DNA of 64,000 nt. Origin: Planococcus shixiaomingii. GTDB lineage: Bacteria > Bacillota > Bacilli > Bacillales_A > Planococcaceae. Shown here one piece after another: positions 40,760 to 51,184 of the stretch. The stretch spans positions 3,146,001 to 3,210,000 of the forward strand of contig NZ_CP129236.1 in assembly GCF_030413615.1 (NCBI RefSeq), read 5' to 3'. How positions within the stretch are numbered: the stretch's first letter is position 1; every line of letters starts with the position of its first letter. The notes under the pieces were generated by a model. It saw only the letters and a program-made list of their open reading frames with translations. It made no database searches and had not been told where the DNA came from. Position numbers and translations under genes: made by a program.

Positions 40760-40918
40760 GATTGTTTCACTCCCTTCAAGAGCCTAAATTCCAGTCTTCT
40801 ATAGTAAGATCTAATGTTTAAGATGTTTTTTCGGTTATCAAAATGAATCAGATAAACATAAATGGCGAAAAATATGCCTAAGCAATCCCGCCATTTAGCC
40901 TTTTGTATAGGGCAACTA

Positions 40919-41158
<240 letters not shown>

Positions 41159-41200
41159 TCAGGATAGTTGTTTTTTTTTGCTCAGATGAGCATTTTATAC

Positions 41201-41938
<738 letters not shown>

Positions 41939-42310
41939 TTAATAGTGTTTCACGTGATAAATAATTCGTTCTGCCAGCAGCAGAACATACGGAATCATTA
42001 AACCGATGACCGTACTGATCAGGTGGATGTGCTCTGCGAATAAAATAGCAATCGCCACAGCTGCAACCCCTGAACCAAAACGTAATGCCGTTCCAAGCGA
42101 ACGAACTTTCGAGCCTTCTGCCACCGCCCGGTCAAAACTTTCCATCCTGCGAACCAGAATCCACATATTGTAGATGCCGAACAAAGTTCCGATTATAAGA
42201 CCGGCGAAAATCGTTTGGTAGGGAGTGAACCCCCAGCCGATGATGAGTGCCGCAAGGATGAAATAAATCATTCTTTTTAGTCTTGTATAAATCTCCTTTA
42301 GTCCATCCAT
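41939..42310 (-). CDS. atpI: ATP synthase subunit I
   Basis: A 123-residue membrane protein with four helices and a short basic N-terminus, second gene of the atp operon. AtpI helps assemble the c-ring in several bacteria. It begins 4 bp after the atpZ stop. Confidence 0.85.
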   Translation of the reverse strand: MDGLKEIYTRLKRMIYFILAALIIGWGFTPYQTIFAGLIIGTLFGIYNMWILVRRMESFDRAVAEGSKVRSLGTALRFGSGVAAVAIAILFAEHIHLISTVIGLMIPYVLLLAERIIYHVKHY

Positions 42311-42314
42311 CTGT

Positions 42315-42536
42315 TTACTTGTCTCCTGATTCGAATTTTTGGACGGTCATGAGCATTGCCCACACGCCGATTGCTAAGCCTGTGAGCAAGCCGATGATTA
42401 AGAAAAGCGGGGCGGTTCCGAATTTTTCATCGAGCCACATACCTGTGAACAGACCGATGAGTACGGACCCGACAAGTTGTGAGAGAATGGCACTATAAAG
42501 CGCCATCGCTTGTAAGGGACTTTTTGTTGGGCGCAT
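42315..42536 (-). CDS. atpZ: AtpZ/AtpI-family protein
   Basis: A 73-residue protein of two membrane helices (LSQLVGSVLIGLFTGMWLDE and FLIIGLLTGLAIGVWAML), first gene of the atp operon. AtpZ together with AtpI is linked to Mg2+ supply and c-ring assembly in Bacillus. GAGGGG is just upstream of the ATG. Confidence 0.88.
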   Translation of the reverse strand: MRPTKSPLQAMALYSAILSQLVGSVLIGLFTGMWLDEKFGTAPLFLIIGLLTGLAIGVWAMLMTVQKFESGDK

Positions 42537-42654
42537 GATAAACCCCTCGAAATTCGTTTAGATTTGACATTCCATCTCTAAAAAAGAGCCGTCGCATCTG
42601 GCTTTCAGAACAACATCTTTATGTATGAAAACCTTCTCATGCATACCCTTTGTA

Positions 42655-42683
42655 AGCATACAATAGGGGTAAAACCCTGTCAA
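42655..42683 (-). promoter_or_regulatory. Sigma-A promoter of the atp operon
   Basis: On the minus strand TTGACA (42683-42678) and TATGCT (42660-42655) with a 17-bp spacer, 119 bp before atpZ. The leader of about 110 nt has no clear structure. Confidence 0.85.
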
Positions 42684-42760
42684 TTAGTAGAAGTGAAAAA
42701 CTTCACAAGCGAATTTGTGTCGTCATATTGTCGACAAATTTACCAGCGTTAGTAAAAACT

Positions 42761-43891
42761 TCAGTTATTTCTTGTTTTTTTACCCAAGTATTCATGGAGC
42801 GCTTCGACAATACGGCGAGATGCTTCTCCGTCTCCGTAAGGATTTGAAGCTTGCGCCATTTTTTCATACGCCGCTGAATCAACCAGCAATTCTTTCGCCA
42901 AACCGTAAATGTCCTCTTCAGCCGTGCCGGCCAGTTTCAACGTGCCGGCATCGATGCCTTCTGGCCGCTCAGTCGTATCCCGCAGCACAAGGACCGGTTT
43001 GCCAAGCGACGGCGCTTCTTCTTGAACGCCGCCGGAATCCGTCAATATAATGAAGGAACGTGCAGCGAAATTGTGGAAGTCCAGCACTTCAAGCGGTTCG
43101 ATCAAGTGAATGCGCGGGTCACGCCCAAGAACTTCATCAGCAATTTCCCGCACAGCCGGATTCATATGCACAGGATACACCACTTGTATATCATCATGCT
43201 CTTCTATTAGCCGCTTGATGGCAAGGAACATATTGCGCATCGGCTGCCCTAAATTCTCACGCCGGTGCGCGGTCAATAAAATCATGCGATCCGAACCGAT
43301 TTTTTCCAGGATAGGATGGCTATACATTTTTCGGACTGTTGTCTTCAACGCATCGATCGCCGTATTTCCGGTGATGTGGATGGTTTCTTCCGATTTGTTT
43401 TCCGCAAGCAAATTCTGCGCAGCCTTTTCCGTCGGTGCAAAATGGATATCCGCCATTACACCTGTCAACTGGCGGTTCATTTCTTCCGGATACGGAGAAT
43501 ATTTATTGTGTGTCCGCAGCCCGGCTTCTACATGGCCGACAGCAATCATATTGTAGAAAGCAGCAAGACTGGCAACAAATGTTGTCGTGGTATCACCATG
43601 CACTAGCACGATATCAGGTTGCACTTCTTTCATGACCCCATCCAAGCCTTGCAGTCCCCGAATCGTTACGTCACTCAGCGTCTGCCGGTCTTGCATAATA
43701 TTCAAATCAAAATCCGGCTTAATCCCAAACGTCTCCAACACTTGGTCGAGCATTTGCCGATGCTGTGCTGTAACCGCCACAAGCGGCTCGATAGTGTCTG
43801 GATGCTTCTGAAGTTCCAATACAAGCGGAGCCATTTTAATAGCTTCCGGGCGGGTACCGAAGATCGTCATTACTTTCCACTTTTTCGCCAA
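42761..43891 (-). CDS. wecB: UDP-N-acetylglucosamine 2-epimerase (non-hydrolysing)
   Basis: A 376-residue enzyme of the WecB/MnaA family that interconverts UDP-GlcNAc and UDP-ManNAc for wall polymers. Signatures are GTRPEAIKMAPL, GHVEAGLRTHNKYSPYPEE and LTDSGGVQEEAPSLGKPVL. The start is TTG at 43891 with AGGGA about 10 nt upstream; an ATG seven codons on is less well supported. It lies between upp and the atp operon, as in related genera. Confidence 0.93.
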   Translation of the reverse strand: MAKKWKVMTIFGTRPEAIKMAPLVLELQKHPDTIEPLVAVTAQHRQMLDQVLETFGIKPDFDLNIMQDRQTLSDVTIRGLQGLDGVMKEVQPDIVLVHGDTTTTFVASLAAFYNMIAVGHVEAGLRTHNKYSPYPEEMNRQLTGVMADIHFAPTEKAAQNLLAENKSEETIHITGNTAIDALKTTVRKMYSHPILEKIGSDRMILLTAHRRENLGQPMRNMFLAIKRLIEEHDDIQVVYPVHMNPAVREIADEVLGRDPRIHLIEPLEVLDFHNFAARSFIILTDSGGVQEEAPSLGKPVLVLRDTTERPEGIDAGTLKLAGTAEEDIYGLAKELLVDSAAYEKMAQASNPYGDGEASRRIVEALHEYLGKKTRNN

Positions 43892-43904
43892 AAGGACCAG
43901 TCCC

Positions 43905-43990
43905 TTTACTTAGTTCTCGAATCCAGCGCTCCGTTTTTCGGGGCAGCTGCGGCTTACCTTACACAATCATCGCCGAAGCACTTGCCTGTG
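43905..43990. repeat. GC-rich element fragment between upp and wecB
   Basis: A short GC-rich segment starting TTCTCGAATCCAGCGCTCCG. Its first 15 bases resemble the start of the element at 35106, the rest does not. It may be a truncated dispersed repeat. Confidence 0.35.
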
Positions 43991-44014
43991 TTAAAACGTC
44001 TGAATACACTTTTC

Positions 44015-44644
44015 TTATTTTGTTCCAAATAAACGGTCGCCTGCATCGCCGAGGCCTGGAACGATATAGCCATGGTCATTTAACTTTTCATCCAAAGCCG
44101 CAATGTATAAGTCAACATCCGGATGCGCTTCTTGGAATGCTTCTACGCCTTCCGGTGCTGCGATAATGCACATAAAACGAATTTTTGTAGCCCCGCGCTT
44201 TTTCAATGAGTTTACGGCTTCAATGGCAGAACCACCTGTCGCTAGCATCGGATCTACCACGATGAATTCGCGTTCTTGCACGTCGGACGGCAATTTCAAA
44301 TAATATTCAACCGGCTGCAAAGTTACCGGGTCACGGTACAGACCAATATGGCCTACTTTAGCTGCAGGAATCAACTTAAGAATTCCGTCAACCATACCAA
44401 TTCCAGCACGCAAAATCGGCACAATCCCTAGCTTTTTCCCAGCTAGTACGCGGGAAGTTGCCATTTGAACCGGTGTTTCCACTTCAATTTCTTTCAACGG
44501 CAAATCACGCGTGATTTCAAAAGCCATCAGCGTTGCAACTTCATCTACCAACTCCCGGAATTCTTTTGTTCCAGTCGACTTGTCACGAATATAAGTCAAT
44601 TTATGCTGGATCAACGGATGATCAAAAACATATACTTTACTCAA
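44015..44644 (-). CDS. upp: Uracil phosphoribosyltransferase
   Basis: A 209-residue pyrimidine salvage enzyme forming UMP from uracil and PRPP. The PRPP site is [16 protein letters not shown] near residue 130 and the uracil loop is in [15 protein letters not shown] near the C-terminus. TTG at 44644 is chosen, with AAAGGAGAG 7 nt before it; the frame continues upstream without similarity to the family. Confidence 0.95.
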   Translation of the reverse strand: MSKVYVFDHPLIQHKLTYIRDKSTGTKEFRELVDEVATLMAFEITRDLPLKEIEVETPVQMATSRVLAGKKLGIVPILRAGIGMVDGILKLIPAAKVGHIGLYRDPVTLQPVEYYLKLPSDVQEREFIVVDPMLATGGSAIEAVNSLKKRGATKIRFMCIIAAPEGVEAFQEAHPDVDLYIAALDEKLNDHGYIVPGLGDAGDRLFGTK

Positions 44645-44761
44645 GGCACATCTCTCCTTTTCAAACATTATCTTCAATAGTATATCAGAAAATCAGCTTT
44701 TCGAGGGGATACAGGAAGCATTGGAATTATTCAGATTCTTTAGCACCACAACTGAAATGAC

Positions 44762-44790
44762 AAAAAACCGGAGCTGACGAGCTCCGGTTT
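44762..44790 (-). terminator. Terminator of the GGDEF-EAL gene
   Basis: AAACCGGAGCT and AGCTCCGGTTT with a four-base loop, then six T on the minus strand. The gene's TAA stop overlaps the start of the stem. Confidence 0.85.
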
Positions 44791-46963
44791 ACAAGAGGCG
44801 CGCTTCATCAAGAGGCATCGGCCGGTAGAACAAATAACCTTGGCCGATTTTGCAGCCGAGTGTAAGTAAAATTTCCCGCTGGCTTTCTGTTTCTATGCCT
44901 TCCGCCACTGCAATCAAATTCAAGTTCTCTGCAAGTTGGACAATGGTACGGATGATGGCAAGCGTAGCAGGTTCGTGCATGTTCGAGATAAAAGATCGGT
45001 CGATTTTAATTTCACTGACTGGAAGCTTCTGCAAATAACTGAGGGAAGAATAACCGGTCCCGAAATCATCCACCGAGCTTGCAAAGCCATAAGCTTTCAA
45101 TTGTTTGAACACTTTATGGGCAGTTTCAATATCCACAAAACCGATACGTTCCGTTATTTCCAATTGGATCCACCGATGCTCAATGCCATATTCCGCCATT
45201 GTGTCAACCAAGTGCGGAACAAACGAGTGATGGAAAAAATGATCGGTCGATACATTAATAGCTACTTGGTACATTTGCGCACCTTGGTCTTTCCGACTTT
45301 TCAGCCATACAAGCACCCGTTTCAAAACAGCTTGTTCCAACATTCGGATCTTGCCATTTTTCTCCGCGGCAGGAATGAAGACATCGGGGGCAATCGTACC
45401 AAGTTCCGGAGAATTCCAGCGCGCTAATGCTTCAAAGCTTAAAATCTCCCTTGTCTCCAAGTCCACTTTGGGCTGAAGATGGACACCTATTTCCCCTCGG
45501 CGCAACGCTGCCGTCAATTCATTGGCAATTCGCAAATCTTTCATCATGAATTCATCGTGTTCATTTTCGTAATAGCAGAAAGACTCGCCCGCCCGAAGTT
45601 TGGCTTTTGACAACGCGCTATCAGCATAGCGGATCAATTCATCAGCGTCCTGCTGCTTGGGCGTAATGATGGCGACTCCGATTTTCAGCGTGGCAAACAG
45701 CTCCAAGTCTCGAACCATAACCGGTTCGATCGTAGCTTGGGTGATCATATCCAAATACTCAGGAATTAAATCAAGTGGCGTCATGCTAAACAACGCAAGC
45801 GTCGAATCTGAGAACCGGGCAATCAGCGGCTCATGCGGCATCCGAATGCGGGCAAAGCGTCTGCCCAACTCCGCAATCATCATATCTCCTGCCCCGTGGC
45901 CATATTGATCCACCACTTTTACGTATTCATCTGCAGAAATAAAAGCGATAAAGCCCTCTTTTTTTTCTTGGAGAAGTTCCATCACTTCATTTCTGAAATA
46001 ATGGCGGTTCGGCAATTCCGTTTCTTTGTCGGTATAAGCAAGTTTTAAAATCTCAACTTGCTGTTGGGAATATTTAACAGTCAGTGCCACGGTGGTTGCT
46101 ACTTGTTTAAGAAAATCAATATCTTTTTCACAGGGCTCTATAGGAGAAGGGAAATAAACCACAAACGTTCCGATAACCTGCCCTGCAGAATTTAAAATTG
46201 GAATGGACCAACTTGCAACCAAATCGTAATGTTTTACCAAACTACGAAAATCACGCCACAAAAAGTCCGTCTTCATGTCCTTTACAAATACTGGTTCTTT
46301 AAAGCATATAGCCGGTCCACATGTTCCACTCGTCTCTTCTACAAGCATTCCATTCACTGCCTCTTGGAATTCTTTCGGCATTGAATTTCCAGCTCCTACA
46401 TACATATGATTATCATCATTTACCAACATTACCGTACATTTCGTTCCATCTTGAAAAAATGACTCTGCCATATCACAACATTTTTGCAGCAAGACATTCA
46501 ACATATGGCCTTGTTCAATACCATTATATGTTTCCTGCTGCAATTTAATAAGCGCATCTGATTTTTTCCGGTTTGAAATGTCCCGCTGCAGCATGAGTGT
46601 AAGCTGCAAATTCTTTTCAGGAAAAGGCAGCGGCTGAACGGTAATTTCGTTCCAGAATGGAGCGCCATTCTTCTTATAATTGACAATCTCAAAAACACCA
46701 GCAGTTTGTGATTCGGCACATTTCCTGATTTGTCTGCTAACGTCCGCATCTGTTTTGTCACCGTGCAAAAAGCGGCCGTTCTTTCCGAAAACTTCCTCTT
46801 CTGTATATCCGATCATATCGTAAAAAGCTTGATTCGCGTAAACAATTGGATGGTCTCTATGACTTGAATTAACTACTAAAAACCCAGTATGGAACTCAAC
46901 ACCAATGCGGCGCAGCCAATCCATGATTAATTTTTTCTCTTTATTCAATTCATGTGTGTGCAT
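44789..46963 (-). CDS. PAS(LOV-like)-GAF-GGDEF-EAL signalling protein
   Basis: A 724-residue soluble cyclic-di-GMP protein. The PAS domain (about 20-130) is LOV-like: GKNGRFLHG at 60-68, N95, N105 and Q126 match flavin-contacting positions, but the photoactive cysteine is Gly63. A GAF domain (about 145-305) follows. The GGDEF domain (about 315-470) is degenerate: the active motif reads SDSTL in IARFSDSTLALFS. The EAL domain (about 480-720) keeps EALARWN, NVS, EITE, DDFGTGYSSL, KIDRSF and AEGIETE. So it should break down c-di-GMP and not make it. ATG at 46963 has GAGG 8 nt upstream. It is inserted between upp and glyA, which adjoin in Bacillus. Confidence 0.88.
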   Translation of the reverse strand: MHTHELNKEKKLIMDWLRRIGVEFHTGFLVVNSSHRDHPIVYANQAFYDMIGYTEEEVFGKNGRFLHGDKTDADVSRQIRKCAESQTAGVFEIVNYKKNGAPFWNEITVQPLPFPEKNLQLTLMLQRDISNRKKSDALIKLQQETYNGIEQGHMLNVLLQKCCDMAESFFQDGTKCTVMLVNDDNHMYVGAGNSMPKEFQEAVNGMLVEETSGTCGPAICFKEPVFVKDMKTDFLWRDFRSLVKHYDLVASWSIPILNSAGQVIGTFVVYFPSPIEPCEKDIDFLKQVATTVALTVKYSQQQVEILKLAYTDKETELPNRHYFRNEVMELLQEKKEGFIAFISADEYVKVVDQYGHGAGDMMIAELGRRFARIRMPHEPLIARFSDSTLALFSMTPLDLIPEYLDMITQATIEPVMVRDLELFATLKIGVAIITPKQQDADELIRYADSALSKAKLRAGESFCYYENEHDEFMMKDLRIANELTAALRRGEIGVHLQPKVDLETREILSFEALARWNSPELGTIAPDVFIPAAEKNGKIRMLEQAVLKRVLVWLKSRKDQGAQMYQVAINVSTDHFFHHSFVPHLVDTMAEYGIEHRWIQLEITERIGFVDIETAHKVFKQLKAYGFASSVDDFGTGYSSLSYLQKLPVSEIKIDRSFISNMHEPATLAIIRTIVQLAENLNLIAVAEGIETESQREILLTLGCKIGQGYLFYRPMPLDEARLL

Positions 46964-46994
46964 GGACTGCACCTCTTTCGCCTATTTATTCGGA

Positions 46995-47033
46995 CAAAAA
47001 TACAGCTGCCGGAAATCGGTTTGTTGGCAGCTG
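46995..47033 (-). terminator. Terminator of glyA
   Basis: CAGCTGCC/GGCAGCTG stem with a 15-base loop, then ATTTTTG on the minus strand. Confidence 0.65.
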
Positions 47034-47062
47034 CAATTCTTGTATTATTTTACTCTATTCCC

Positions 47063-48298
47063 TTATTTGTACAACGGAAAACTTGCCGTCAGCTTTGCAG
47101 TACGCGCAGCCGCTTCTTGTTTCACACTGTCGTCTTCCGGATTTTTCAAGAGCAGCGCCATAATCGACGCAATTTCCTTCATTTCCGGTTCTTTGAAGCC
47201 GCGTGATGTAACAGCCGGCGTCCCTAATCGAATGCCTGAAGTGACAAATGGGCTTTCCGGATCAAATGGGATAGTATTTTTGTTTGTTGTAATGCCGACT
47301 TCGTCAAGCAAATGTTCGGCTACTTTGCCGGTCATATTCAATGAACGGAGGTCAATCAATAGCAAGTGGTTATCTGTTCCACCTGAGACGATTTGAATTC
47401 CTTCTTCCATCAATGCTTCGGCCAACGCTTTGGCGTTTTTCACTACTTGGTCAATATAAGTTTTGAATTCCGGTTCCAACGCCTCGCCAAACGCAACAGC
47501 TTTTGCTGCAATTACATGCATCAACGGCCCGCCTTGAATTCCAGGGAAAATCGTCTTGTCGATTTTTTTCGCATATTCTTCTGTGCATAAAATCAATCCG
47601 CCGCGAGGTCCGCGAAGGGTCTTATGTGTTGTAGATGTTACAAAATGAGCATGCGGCACAGGGCTTGGATGTGCACCAGTCGCGACAAGGCCAGCGATAT
47701 GGGCCATATCCACCATCAATAATGCCCCTACTTCATCTGCGATTTCACGGAATTTAGCAAAATCGATCGTGCGAGAATACGCACTGGCTCCTACAACAAT
47801 CAATTTCGGCTGATGTTCGATTGCCACTTCGCGAACGACATCATAGTCGATCATTTGAGTTTCTTCGTTGACACCGTACTCCACGAAATTGTACGTCATG
47901 CCGCTGAAGTTTACTCGGCTGCCGTGCGTCAAATGCCCGCCGTGGTTCAAGTTCATTCCTAATACTGTATCGCCTTGCTTCAAAACTGCGGTATAAACGG
48001 CCATATTGGCTTGAGATCCAGAGTGTGGTTGAACGTTTGCGTGGTCCGCCCCAAAAATTTCTTTCAGACGGTCTCTTGCAATATTTTCCACAATGTCCAC
48101 GTATTCGCAACCGCCATAATAACGCTTGCCTGGATAGCCTTCGGCGTATTTATTGGTCAACACTGACCCTTGGGCATCCATGACTGCTTGCGACACAAAA
48201 TTCTCTGAGGCAATCAGTTCAATGTTTGCCTCCTGCCGTGCTTTCTCTGCTTCCATTGCTTCAAATACTGCTTTGTCCTGCACCTTAATCAATTCCAT
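47063..48298 (-). CDS. glyA: Serine hydroxymethyltransferase
   Basis: A 411-residue PLP enzyme converting serine and tetrahydrofolate to glycine and 5,10-methylene-THF. The PLP lysine is in [15 protein letters not shown] near residue 226; [11 protein letters not shown] and YPGKRYYGG are at the N-terminus. ATG at 48298 follows AGGAGGGATTT. Its first 14 bases overlap the end of ywlG. Confidence 0.96.
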   Translation of the reverse strand: MELIKVQDKAVFEAMEAEKARQEANIELIASENFVSQAVMDAQGSVLTNKYAEGYPGKRYYGGCEYVDIVENIARDRLKEIFGADHANVQPHSGSQANMAVYTAVLKQGDTVLGMNLNHGGHLTHGSRVNFSGMTYNFVEYGVNEETQMIDYDVVREVAIEHQPKLIVVGASAYSRTIDFAKFREIADEVGALLMVDMAHIAGLVATGAHPSPVPHAHFVTSTTHKTLRGPRGGLILCTEEYAKKIDKTIFPGIQGGPLMHVIAAKAVAFGEALEPEFKTYIDQVVKNAKALAEALMEEGIQIVSGGTDNHLLLIDLRSLNMTGKVAEHLLDEVGITTNKNTIPFDPESPFVTSGIRLGTPAVTSRGFKEPEMKEIASIMALLLKNPEDDSVKQEAAARTAKLTASFPLYK

Positions 48299-48869
48299 CC
48301 GTAAATCCCTCCTGTATTTGAATAAGCTCACGAGTGTAACTTGCCCGTTCTCCGCCAATCAGCTTCGGCCGGGTTTTGGCAGCGGATACAATCGCATCCC
48401 CTATTAGTTTAACAGAAGTTCGCACCGGAACGGCTACTCTTTTTAAATGCATGCCAATCATGGTCTGTCCGATATCAATACCTGCATGAGCCTGAACCTC
48501 TTCTACGACCACCGGATCTTTCATATTCATAAAGGCGTAAGCGCTCATCGAGCCTCCCGCCTTGGGGACCGGGATGACCGAGACCGGTTCCCAGCCATAT
48601 TTTTCTGCCGCTTGCCGTTCGACTATTAAAGCGCGGTTTATATGTTCACAGCCTTGAAAGGCCAAATAAATTTTATGCCGTGCCGCAAATTTCTCCAGCG
48701 GCGGAAACAAGCTTTCTGCAATATCGAGACCTCCACCGGTCCCGATGCGTTTTCCTGCTATTTCAGACGTGGAGCAGCCGATTACAAACACTTGACCTTT
48801 TTTGAATTGAATCTGCTGTTCCAGTTCATTTAGAGTTTCTTCAAGTTGCAATTGCCATAAGGTTTGCAT
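48285..48869 (-). CDS. ywlG: TIGR01440/UPF0340 family protein YwlG
   Basis: A 194-residue protein of an uncharacterised family conserved next to gly[20 protein letters not shown] near residue 30 and [21 protein letters not shown] near 128 (two adjoining blocks) are the conserved parts. The end overlaps glyA by 14 bp. ATG at 48869 is 9 nt from TGAGGAGA; an upstream GTG overlaps that RBS. Confidence 0.85.
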   Translation of the reverse strand: MQTLWQLQLEETLNELEQQIQFKKGQVFVIGCSTSEIAGKRIGTGGGLDIAESLFPPLEKFAARHKIYLAFQGCEHINRALIVERQAAEKYGWEPVSVIPVPKAGGSMSAYAFMNMKDPVVVEEVQAHAGIDIGQTMIGMHLKRVAVPVRTSVKLIGDAIVSAAKTRPKLIGGERASYTRELIQIQEGFTDGID

Positions 48870-48883
48870 ACTAGCCACTCTCC

Positions 48884-49321
48884 TCAGTTTTCTAAATCAG
48901 AAACTTTTTGGACACGTGTTTGATGTCTGCCGCCTTCAAATTCTTCCGTTAACCAAGTTTTTGCGATTTCACGGGCAAGTCCTGGGCCGACGACCCGTTC
49001 ACCCATTGCTAAAATATTGGAGTTGTTATGGCCTCTTGTCGCTTTTGCACTGAACACATCATGAACCAATGCGCAGCGGATGCCTTTGACTTTATTTGCT
49101 GCAATCGACATGCCGATGCCTGTTCCGCAAATTAAAATGCCACGATCGAATTCACCGTTTGCCACTTTATCGGCCACCGGTTTTGCATAGTCCGGATAAT
49201 CGACCGAGTCGTCTGTATGTGGACCAAAATCTTGGTAATCCATACCAAGTTCGTTTAATAAGTTAACAATTTCTTTACGCAGGATATTTCCTCCGTGGTC
49301 TGATGAAATAGCGATTTTCAT
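48884..49321 (-). CDS. rpiB: Ribose-5-phosphate isomerase B
   Basis: A 145-residue RpiB-type sugar isomerase. SSDHGG at 6-11 binds phosphate, Cys65 in LICGTGIGMS is the catalytic base, and RGHNNSNILAMG is conserved near 95. It interconverts ribose-5-P and ribulose-5-P. ywlG follows after 14 bp. Confidence 0.94.
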   Translation of the reverse strand: MKIAISSDHGGNILRKEIVNLLNELGMDYQDFGPHTDDSVDYPDYAKPVADKVANGEFDRGILICGTGIGMSIAANKVKGIRCALVHDVFSAKATRGHNNSNILAMGERVVGPGLAREIAKTWLTEEFEGGRHQTRVQKVSDLEN

Positions 49322-49461
49322 AAAATGCCCTCTTTTCTTTTTCTGTTTAGCTGCAGCGCGTTAGCCACGCCTCTACTTTTCTTAATTCTAACATTTTTAT
49401 GCTTAAAAACCTAGAATGCCGTTGCTAGCAGCAGATTCGCTCATTCCATGGGCACATTTGG

Positions 49462-49583
49462 CGGTTCGATGAGTGTTTAATTTCGGTTTATGATCGCTCC
49501 ATCCAGATTTATGATCAGTTAATCACGATTTATGATCACTCGATCTAGGTTTATAATCACTTTCCCCAATTGCACGGACACTC
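49462..49583 (+). repeat. 21-bp array with GATC core (variant C)
   Basis: The 325-bp gap between rpiB and ywlE holds four clear units GRTTTATGATCRCT spaced 21 bp (TA at 49489, 49510, 49531, 49552). One degenerate unit can be aligned on each side, at 49468 and 49573, which would again give six. On the opposite strand the units read AGTGATCATAAA. The rest of the gap holds the rpiB upstream region (49322-49460) and a terminator. Confidence 0.75.
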
Positions 49584-49599
49584 ATCCAAATGCAAAAGA

Positions 49600-49645
49600 A
49601 AAAAGCAGAGCCCGTTTGCGTTTCCGCAAGCGAATTCTGCTTTTT
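49600..49645 (-). terminator. Terminator of ywlE
   Basis: AAAAAGCAGA...TCTGCTTTTT outer stem with an inner CGCTTGCG/CGCAAACG stem; T run on the minus strand. Confidence 0.8.
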
Positions 49646-49646
49646 G

Positions 49647-50081
49647 TTATTCCTCGTTTATTTTCCCGACGAGCTTATCTATCAACCCATCGAGCTCTTT
49701 AAAAGTTTGCTGATAAGTCGATAGCGAACCTCCGTACGGATCAGAGACATCCGCTCTTGATCCATCGACAAATTCTTTCAACGTGTAGATTCTGCTTGCC
49801 GCTTCCGGATAACTTTGCATCAAAATGTCTCGATGGCCGGCTGTCATGGTTAATATGAGTGTCGCCCATTCCACATCTTCCGGCCTAACCGGTTTAGCTG
49901 TATGAGTAAATGAAATTTCTTGTTCGTCCAGCACGGCTTGAGCGTTTCTGGACAAAGGGGCGGCACCCGCAAAAATACCTGCAGAACGGACCTCGATTCC
50001 CGAAACCTGTTTTGCTGCTAAAATTGCTTCCGCCATTGGGCTTCGGCATGTATTACCCGTACACACAAAGAAAATTTTCAT
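49647..50081 (-). CDS. ywlE: Protein arginine phosphatase YwlE
   Basis: A 144-residue low-molecular-weight phosphatase. The P-loop is CTGNTCRS with Cys7 as nucleophile and Thr11, the residue that selects phosphoarginine over phosphotyrosine in Bacillus YwlE. The general acid loop is DVSDPYGGS near residue 118. It reverses protein arginine phosphorylation by McsB. Confidence 0.92.
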   Translation of the reverse strand: MKIFFVCTGNTCRSPMAEAILAAKQVSGIEVRSAGIFAGAAPLSRNAQAVLDEQEISFTHTAKPVRPEDVEWATLILTMTAGHRDILMQSYPEAASRIYTLKEFVDGSRADVSDPYGGSLSTYQQTFKELDGLIDKLVGKINEE

Positions 50082-50102
50082 TTTGCACCACCTTTTAAAG
50101 AT

Positions 50103-51095
50103 TTAGCTGAACCATTTATGGTCAGCCGCCTTTTCCAATCGATTTAAAATGGCAACATCTTTTTGCTTATTGGCCGATACGGCCGCCAGAATAATATTGA
50201 CATCAATCATGTCGCATTTCCGAAGGCTGCCATAAAGCGTTGCTGCTGATAGAGGAAAATCGAAATCCGCGCTTGGAAACTCATGGTGGCTTAACACCGC
50301 CACCTTTTTCCCTTCGTTATGAACATGGTCAATCGCCATTTCAATCAACCGGACATCTTCCTCAATCAAATAAACCGGAGCTTCCGGTGCATAATGCATA
50401 TACTTCATGCCAGGAGATTTTGGCGCGTTCCCTTGAATATCGGTTGATAAACGGACCACACCGATCACTTCTTCAAGCTGCTCCTTAGTGACGTTTCCCG
50501 GACGTAAGATGCAGGGCGGTTCACAAGTCATGTCCAGCACAGTAGATTCAATGCCTATTGCAGTGGCTCCTCCGTCCAAAACTAATGGGATTTTTCCATT
50601 CATGTCATGGTAAACATGCTCAGCCAGAGTCGGGCTTGGTTTGCCGCTTGTATTGGCGCTAGGAGCCGCCAGCGGCATTTTTAACTGTCTTAGCAAATTG
50701 AGCGCAACCGGGTGGCTTGGCACCCGAATTCCAACAGTTTCAAGCCCTGCAGTTACATTGTCAGCAAATAGGTCCGGCTTTGCCTTCAAAATCAACGTCA
50801 ATGCTCCGGGCCAAAAAGCATCCATGCATTTTTCCGCTTTTTGAGTAACATTTGACACATAATTCAAAGCCGTTTCTTTTGAATCCACATGAACAATTAG
50901 TGGATTGTCAGCCGGACGACCTTTCGCTTTAAATATTTTATCTACTGCCTCCGTGTCGGTAGCTACTGCTCCTAACCCGTATACTGTTTCAGTAGGAAAA
51001 GCGACAATTTCCCCGTTTTTCAACATTTCCACAGCTTGTGAATAAGTTTCTTCTTTATTAACATCCTTATCCACAAGAATGGTTTTCGTTTCCAT
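50103..51095 (-). CDS. ywlC: L-threonylcarbamoyladenylate synthase (YwlC/Sua5)
   Basis: A 330-residue TsaC/Sua5 enzyme of the tRNA t6A pathway. The YrdC domain (about 15-205) has FPTETVYGLGA, KGRPADNPLIVHV and PSANTSGKPSPT. The C-terminal Sua5 domain follows from about residue 225 (SPGMKYMHYAPEAPVYL). ATG at 51095 follows TAGGAG. In B. subtilis spoIIR and ywlB lie between it and prmC; neither is here. Confidence 0.93.
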   Translation of the reverse strand: METKTILVDKDVNKEETYSQAVEMLKNGEIVAFPTETVYGLGAVATDTEAVDKIFKAKGRPADNPLIVHVDSKETALNYVSNVTQKAEKCMDAFWPGALTLILKAKPDLFADNVTAGLETVGIRVPSHPVALNLLRQLKMPLAAPSANTSGKPSPTLAEHVYHDMNGKIPLVLDGGATAIGIESTVLDMTCEPPCILRPGNVTKEQLEEVIGVVRLSTDIQGNAPKSPGMKYMHYAPEAPVYLIEEDVRLIEMAIDHVHNEGKKVAVLSHHEFPSADFDFPLSAATLYGSLRKCDMIDVNIILAAVSANKQKDVAILNRLEKAADHKWFS

Positions 51096-51184
51096 GTGAA
51101 CATCTCCTATTATTCTTTGGTTTTTCAAAGGTTATCCCCAAAGCGGGGATAACTTTTGATATTTTGTGCACAGTTTGTTCCAAA

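Noticed and set aside
46963..46972. GTG at 46972 as start of the GGDEF-EAL gene
   Set aside because: It is next to the GAGG ribosome binding site; ATG at 46963 has normal spacing.
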